Assembly: GCF_021606685.1 (NCBI RefSeq)
Contig: NZ_WKCB01000013.1
Coordinates: 32,521-96,520, forward strand
DNA length: 64,000 bases
Origin: Pseudomonas syringae
GTDB taxonomy: Bacteria > Pseudomonadota > Gammaproteobacteria > Pseudomonadales > Pseudomonadaceae
Direction of reading: 5' to 3'
In this document: positions 61,165 to 64,000 of the stretch, in pieces
How positions within the stretch are numbered: position 1 is the first letter of the stretch
Layout of the letters: each line of letters opens with the position of its first letter
Notes under the pieces: generated by a model
Database searches by the model: none
Told to the model about the DNA's origin: nothing
The model's input: the letters and a program-made list of their open reading frames with translations, nothing else
Made by a program: the position numbers and the translations under genes

Positions 61165-62198
61165 AAGGCCTGATCAAGCTGGGGTTGCTCGACGACGACA
61201 AGTACGCCGAGCTGTTCCCCAGTTCAAGCAACGTATCCGGGGGCAAAATCAACTTCGGCGAGTACGCCCAGCTCTGGCTGGACAGTCGCGAGGTAGTGGC
61301 CGGCACGAAGGGGAACTACAAGGGCGCGCTGAACCGCTACTGGATGCCTGGCCTAGCCCGGGTGCGGATAGATCTGATAACCACCACACTGCTACGCCGG
61401 GTAATGGCTGCCAGTGAGTGGAAATCGCCCGGGGTGAAACGCAACGCGATTTCGAAGCTGTCGACGATCCTGAATTCGGCGGTCAACGAGGAGCTGATTC
61501 CGAAGAACCCTGCTGCCATCCTCGAGCTGCCCAAGCGCACTAAAAAGGAAATCGATCCATTCACCTTGGACGAAGCCAACCAGATCATCGCCAAGATGTA
61601 CGGGCACGACCACTGGCCCAGCACGATCTATGCGGCATTTTTTGAGTTTGTATTTTTTACGGGAATGCGCCTATCCGAAGCCCTGGCTATGCGCTGGGAT
61701 GCGATTGACGAAGAGAAGAGGACGGCCCACGTATGTCGCGGGATCGCCTTGGGGGAAGTGGTGGAGCGCACGAAAACGGGCAGTGACCGCTTTGTTTTGC
61801 TGAATGACCGCGCCCTGCACGCCTTGGCGTTCGCCAAGGAATATGCAGAACGTCGGAAAAAGGGCAAGGGAAAGGTTCTGGAAACACCTTTCATCTTCCC
61901 GCCGTCGAAGAACGCAGAGTACGTGCGGCAGACCTCCGACCTGCACAAGCAATGGATACCGACACTGAAAGCGTTGAATATCCGTCGTCGCCCGCCATAC
62001 AACTGTCGTCACACCTATGCGACAATATGCATTATGTCTGGCATGAACCCCGCCTTCATCTCCCAGCAGCTCGGCCATAGTGTGCAGATGCTGCTCTCGA
62101 CTTATGCGCGTTGGATCAACTCAAGCTCGGACTGGAGCGAAATGCAAAAGCTCCAGATTGGTCCCAAATTGGTCCCAGCTCAAATAAGCGCACCCTAA
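61005..62198 (+). CDS. int: Prophage tyrosine integrase
   Basis: The 397-residue recombinase has an N-terminal arm-binding domain (HHGSIRIRFMWNGSRRSETL), a core-binding SAM-like domain (about residues 85-175) and a catalytic domain with Arg222 in TGMRLSEAL, the box PYNCRHTYAT with Arg335, the histidine in LGHSV and nucleophile Tyr367 in STYARW. All catalytic residues are present, so it looks active. AGGAG lies 9 bases before ATG 61005. The stop is 3 bp from attR, and the last codons contain the paired TGGTCCCA repeats. Confidence 0.93.
   Translation: MARKPMGLPAGMDLHHGSIRIRFMWNGSRRSETLPYPATQKGIKSASQVVDQVKGLIKLGLLDDDKYAELFPSSSNVSGGKINFGEYAQLWLDSREVVAGTKGNYKGALNRYWMPGLARVRIDLITTTLLRRVMAASEWKSPGVKRNAISKLSTILNSAVNEELIPKNPAAILELPKRTKKEIDPFTLDEANQIIAKMYGHDHWPSTIYAAFFEFVFFTGMRLSEALAMRWDAIDEEKRTAHVCRGIALGEVVERTKTGSDRFVLLNDRALHALAFAKEYAERRKKGKGKVLETPFIFPPSKNAEYVRQTSDLHKQWIPTLKALNIRRRPPYNCRHTYATICIMSGMNPAFISQQLGHSVQMLLSTYARWINSSSDWSEMQKLQIGPKLVPAQISAP
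62159..62177 (+). repeat. Paired TGGTCCCA repeats near attR
   Basis: TGGTCCCAA at 62159-62167 and TGGTCCCA at 62170-62177 lie within the integrase 3' end, starting 11 bases apart. They match the pair at 36900-36920 near attL and are candidate arm-type sites. Confidence 0.45.
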
Positions 62199-62201
62199 GC
62201 T

Positions 62202-62246
62202 ATTGATAGGTAAAGTAATTGATCTCCACAGCTAACATCACCATGC
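62202..62246 (+). repeat. attR, 45-bp direct repeat over the ybiT start
   Basis: The repeat equals 36761-36805 base for base. It includes AGGTAAAG and TTG 62219 of ybiT and its first nine codons, so integration restores the coding sequence exactly while exchanging everything upstream. Confidence 0.92.
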
Positions 62247-63805
62247 AGTTCGGCGCCAAGCCGCTCTTCGAGAACGTCTCGGTCAAGTTCGGCGCCGGCA
62301 ACCGGTATGGTTTGATCGGTGCCAACGGTTGCGGCAAGTCGACCTTCATGAAAATCCTCGGTGGCGACCTCGATCCGTCCGGCGGCCAGGTCATGCTGGA
62401 GCCGAATGTTCGCTTGGGTAAACTGCGTCAGGACCAGTTCGCCTACGAAGAATTCACCGTGCTCGACACCGTGATCATGGGCCACGAGGAGCTGTGGAAG
62501 GTCAAGGCCGAGCGCGACCGTATCTACTCGCTGCCGGAAATGAGCGAAGACGACGGCATGGCCGTGGCCGAGCTGGAAACCGAATTCGCCGAGATGGACG
62601 GCTACACCGCTGAGTCCCGCGCCGGTGAGCTGCTGCTGGGCCTGGGTATCCCGTTGGAGCAACACTTCGGCCCGATGAGTGAAGTGTCGCCTGGCTGGAA
62701 ACTGCGTGTATTGCTGGCCCAGGCGTTGTTCTCCGACCCTGAAGTGCTGTTGCTCGACGAACCGACCAACCACTTGGACATCAACACCATCCGCTGGCTG
62801 GAAAACATCCTGACCCAGCGCTCCAGCCTGATGATCATCATCTCTCACGACCGTCACTTCCTGAACAGCGTGTGCACCCACATGGCTGACCTGGACTACG
62901 GCGAGCTGCGCCTGTTCCCGGGCAACTACGACGAGTACATGACCGTGGCGACCCAGTCCCGCGAGCAACTGCTGTCGGACAACGCCAAGAAGAAGGCGCA
63001 GATCTCCGAACTGCAATCGTTCGTCAGCCGCTTCTCGGCCAACGCCTCGAAAGCCAAGCAGGCGACTTCCCGTGCCAAGGCGATCGACAAGATCCAACTG
63101 GCCGAGGTCAAGCCTTCGAGCCGTGTGAGCCCGTTCATCCGTTTCGAACAGACCAAAAAGCTGCACCGCCAGGCGGTCATGGTCGAGAAGATGGCCAAAG
63201 GTTTCGACGGCAAGCCGCTGTTCAAGGACTTCAGCTTCCAGGTTGAAGCCGGCGAGCGCGTCGCGATCATCGGCCCGAACGGTATCGGCAAGACCACCCT
63301 GCTGCGCACCCTGGTCAACGAGTTGACCCCGGACGCCGGCAGCATCAAGTGGACCGACGCCGCGGAACTGGGCTACTACGCCCAGGACCACGCGCACGAC
63401 TTTGAAGACGACATGACCCTGTTCGACTGGATGGGCCAATGGACCCAGGGCGAGCAAGTGATCCGTGGCACCCTGGGCCGCATGCTGTTCTCCAACGACG
63501 AGATTCTCAAGTCGGTCAAGGTCATCTCCGGTGGTGAGCAAGGTCGCATGCTGTTCGGCAAGCTGATCCTGCAAAAGCCGAACGTGCTAATCATGGACGA
63601 ACCGACCAACCACTTGGACATGGAATCCATCGAGGCGCTGAACCTGGCGCTGGAGAACTACCCGGGCACGCTGATTTTCGTCAGCCACGACCGTGAGTTC
63701 GTATCGTCCCTGGCCACCCGCATCATCGAGTTGAGCGCCAACGGCGTGATCGACTTCAGCGGCACCTACGACGACTACCTGCGCAGCCAAGGCGTGGTGT
63801 TCTAA
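62219..63805 (+). CDS. ybiT: ABC-F ATPase YbiT
   Basis: The 528-residue soluble protein has two ABC domains joined by a charged helical linker and no membrane segment. First domain: GANGCGKST (Walker A) and [11 protein letters not shown] (Walker B). Second: [22 protein letters not shown] and [11 protein letters not shown]. It matches E. coli YbiT along its length (starting [11 protein letters not shown] and ending [10 protein letters not shown]). ABC-F proteins act on ribosomes to relieve stalling. The start is TTG 62219 with AGGTAAAG upstream, both inside attR. No terminator separates it from int, so it may be read from prophage promoters. Confidence 0.93.
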   Translation: MISTANITMQFGAKPLFENVSVKFGAGNRYGLIGANGCGKSTFMKILGGDLDPSGGQVMLEPNVRLGKLRQDQFAYEEFTVLDTVIMGHEELWKVKAERDRIYSLPEMSEDDGMAVAELETEFAEMDGYTAESRAGELLLGLGIPLEQHFGPMSEVSPGWKLRVLLAQALFSDPEVLLLDEPTNHLDINTIRWLENILTQRSSLMIIISHDRHFLNSVCTHMADLDYGELRLFPGNYDEYMTVATQSREQLLSDNAKKKAQISELQSFVSRFSANASKAKQATSRAKAIDKIQLAEVKPSSRVSPFIRFEQTKKLHRQAVMVEKMAKGFDGKPLFKDFSFQVEAGERVAIIGPNGIGKTTLLRTLVNELTPDAGSIKWTDAAELGYYAQDHAHDFEDDMTLFDWMGQWTQGEQVIRGTLGRMLFSNDEILKSVKVISGGEQGRMLFGKLILQKPNVLIMDEPTNHLDMESIEALNLALENYPGTLIFVSHDREFVSSLATRIIELSANGVIDFSGTYDDYLRSQGVVF

Positions 63806-63828
63806 GCCGCTCCTAAAGCTATGGCAAG

Positions 63829-63950
63829 CCGCTTGTGTTGCAAGCGGGCTTGTTATGGCGAGCGGGCTAATGTGGCAATTGAGCTTGTGTGGCAAGCGGG
63901 CTTTTGTGGCGAGCGGGCTTGCCCGCGTTGGGCTGCGAAGCAGCCCTAAC
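63829..63950 (+). repeat. Tandem degenerate Pseudomonas GC-rich repeats
   Basis: Five imperfect copies of a unit like TGTGGCAAGCGGGCTT follow ybiT, the last reading into GAGCGGGCTTGCCCGC and GGGCTGCGAAGCAGCCC palindromes. These resemble the repetitive extragenic elements common between genes of the P. fluorescens group. Confidence 0.75.
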
Positions 63951-63954
63951 CCCT

Positions 63955-63993
63955 AACACCGCGGTTCTGCCTGACAGATCCGCGGTGTTTTTT
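63955..63993 (+). terminator. Strong rho-independent terminator after ybiT
   Basis: AACACCGCGG (63955-63964) pairs perfectly with CCGCGGTGTT (63980-63989), followed by a T run to 63993. Confidence 0.9.
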
Positions 63994-64000
63994 ATGGGGC

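Larger units (their letters stand above)
36761..62246. mobile_element. Defective lambdoid prophage integrated at the ybiT 5' end
   Basis: The element lies between 45-bp direct repeats, with xis and int at its right border. It carries lysis genes, tail fibre, tail J and K pieces, an early recombination operon and cargo. No terminase, portal, capsid, tape measure, tail tube, CI-type repressor or replication initiator is present. Two junctions of mutually truncated, oppositely oriented genes (about 47955 and 51625) mark internal deletions. Int and Xis look intact, so excision may still be possible, but virion formation is not. Confidence 0.9.

Noticed and set aside
1..64000. CRISPR arrays, rRNA or complete tRNA genes
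   Set aside because: No regularly spaced repeats of CRISPR type, no rRNA-like sequence and no cloverleaf were found by eye. The repeats after ybiT are irregular GC-rich extragenic elements.

Overview
This window reads as chromosome of a fluorescent-group Pseudomonas. That is inferred from high-GC codon use, a near-canonical mexEF-oprN efflux operon, an efeUOB iron-uptake operon with an extra imelysin gene, lpxO, the Ku/LigD end-joining pair, and Pseudomonas-type GC-rich palindromic repeats. No rRNA, complete tRNA or CRISPR array was seen.

Left part (1-12.4 kb). The window opens inside a tyrosine integrase that is cut off and joined out of frame to a decapitated iorA, the [2Fe-2S] subunit of an IorAB molybdenum hydroxylase. 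The large subunit iorB and a small cytochrome c follow intact. Next come a membrane transporter with a small monooxygenase-like protein, a secreted SnoaL-like protein, and a tightly overlapping four-gene phosphorelay (GAF histidine kinase, NarL-type regulator, CHASE3/PAS hybrid kinase, stand-alone receiver). An AraC regulator and xdhC (maturation of molybdenum hydroxylases) end the block.

Middle part (12.4-36.6 kb). This is ordinary core and accessory chromosome: mexE-mexF-oprN with a candidate LysR-type nod box, an AraC regulator, a Fur-box-preceded efeUOB-efeM operon, pssA, a TetR/DUF1348 pair with a palindromic operator, a small secreted protein with a PQQ-type sugar dehydrogenase, ku-ligD, lpxO, a Wzz-like chain-length regulator, a TIGR03067-like protein and an MFS transporter.

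Right part (36.76-62.25 kb). A 25.4-kb defective prophage sits between perfect 45-bp direct repeats. The right repeat contains the ribosome-binding site and TTG start of ybiT, an ABC-F ATPase, so the host gene is kept but its upstream region is now prophage DNA. From left to right the prophage holds: an XRE regulator; a LexA-box-controlled umuD, a deleted umuC and a divergent SRAP gene; cargo genes; a lambda-like lysis cassette (transglycosylase, Rz, Rz1); tail fibre genes and a truncated host-specificity protein J; an AT-rich cargo patch (membrane protein, two GNAT-like proteins); a truncated tail protein K; an early recombination operon (putative annealing protein, YqaJ exonuclease); a PAPS-reductase-like protein; a RelA/SpoT-type alarmone synthetase; a DNA methyltransferase; and xis-int. 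Two junctions, each joining the 5'-truncated ends of oppositely oriented genes, show that internal deletions removed head, portal, terminase, tape-measure and most immunity genes.

The most promising material for new biology is the prophage cargo: the alarmone synthetase, the two-helix membrane protein patch, the SOS-controlled umuD/SRAP module, and the unannotated partner of the YqaJ exonuclease. After ybiT the window ends in degenerate Pseudomonas repeats and a strong terminator.
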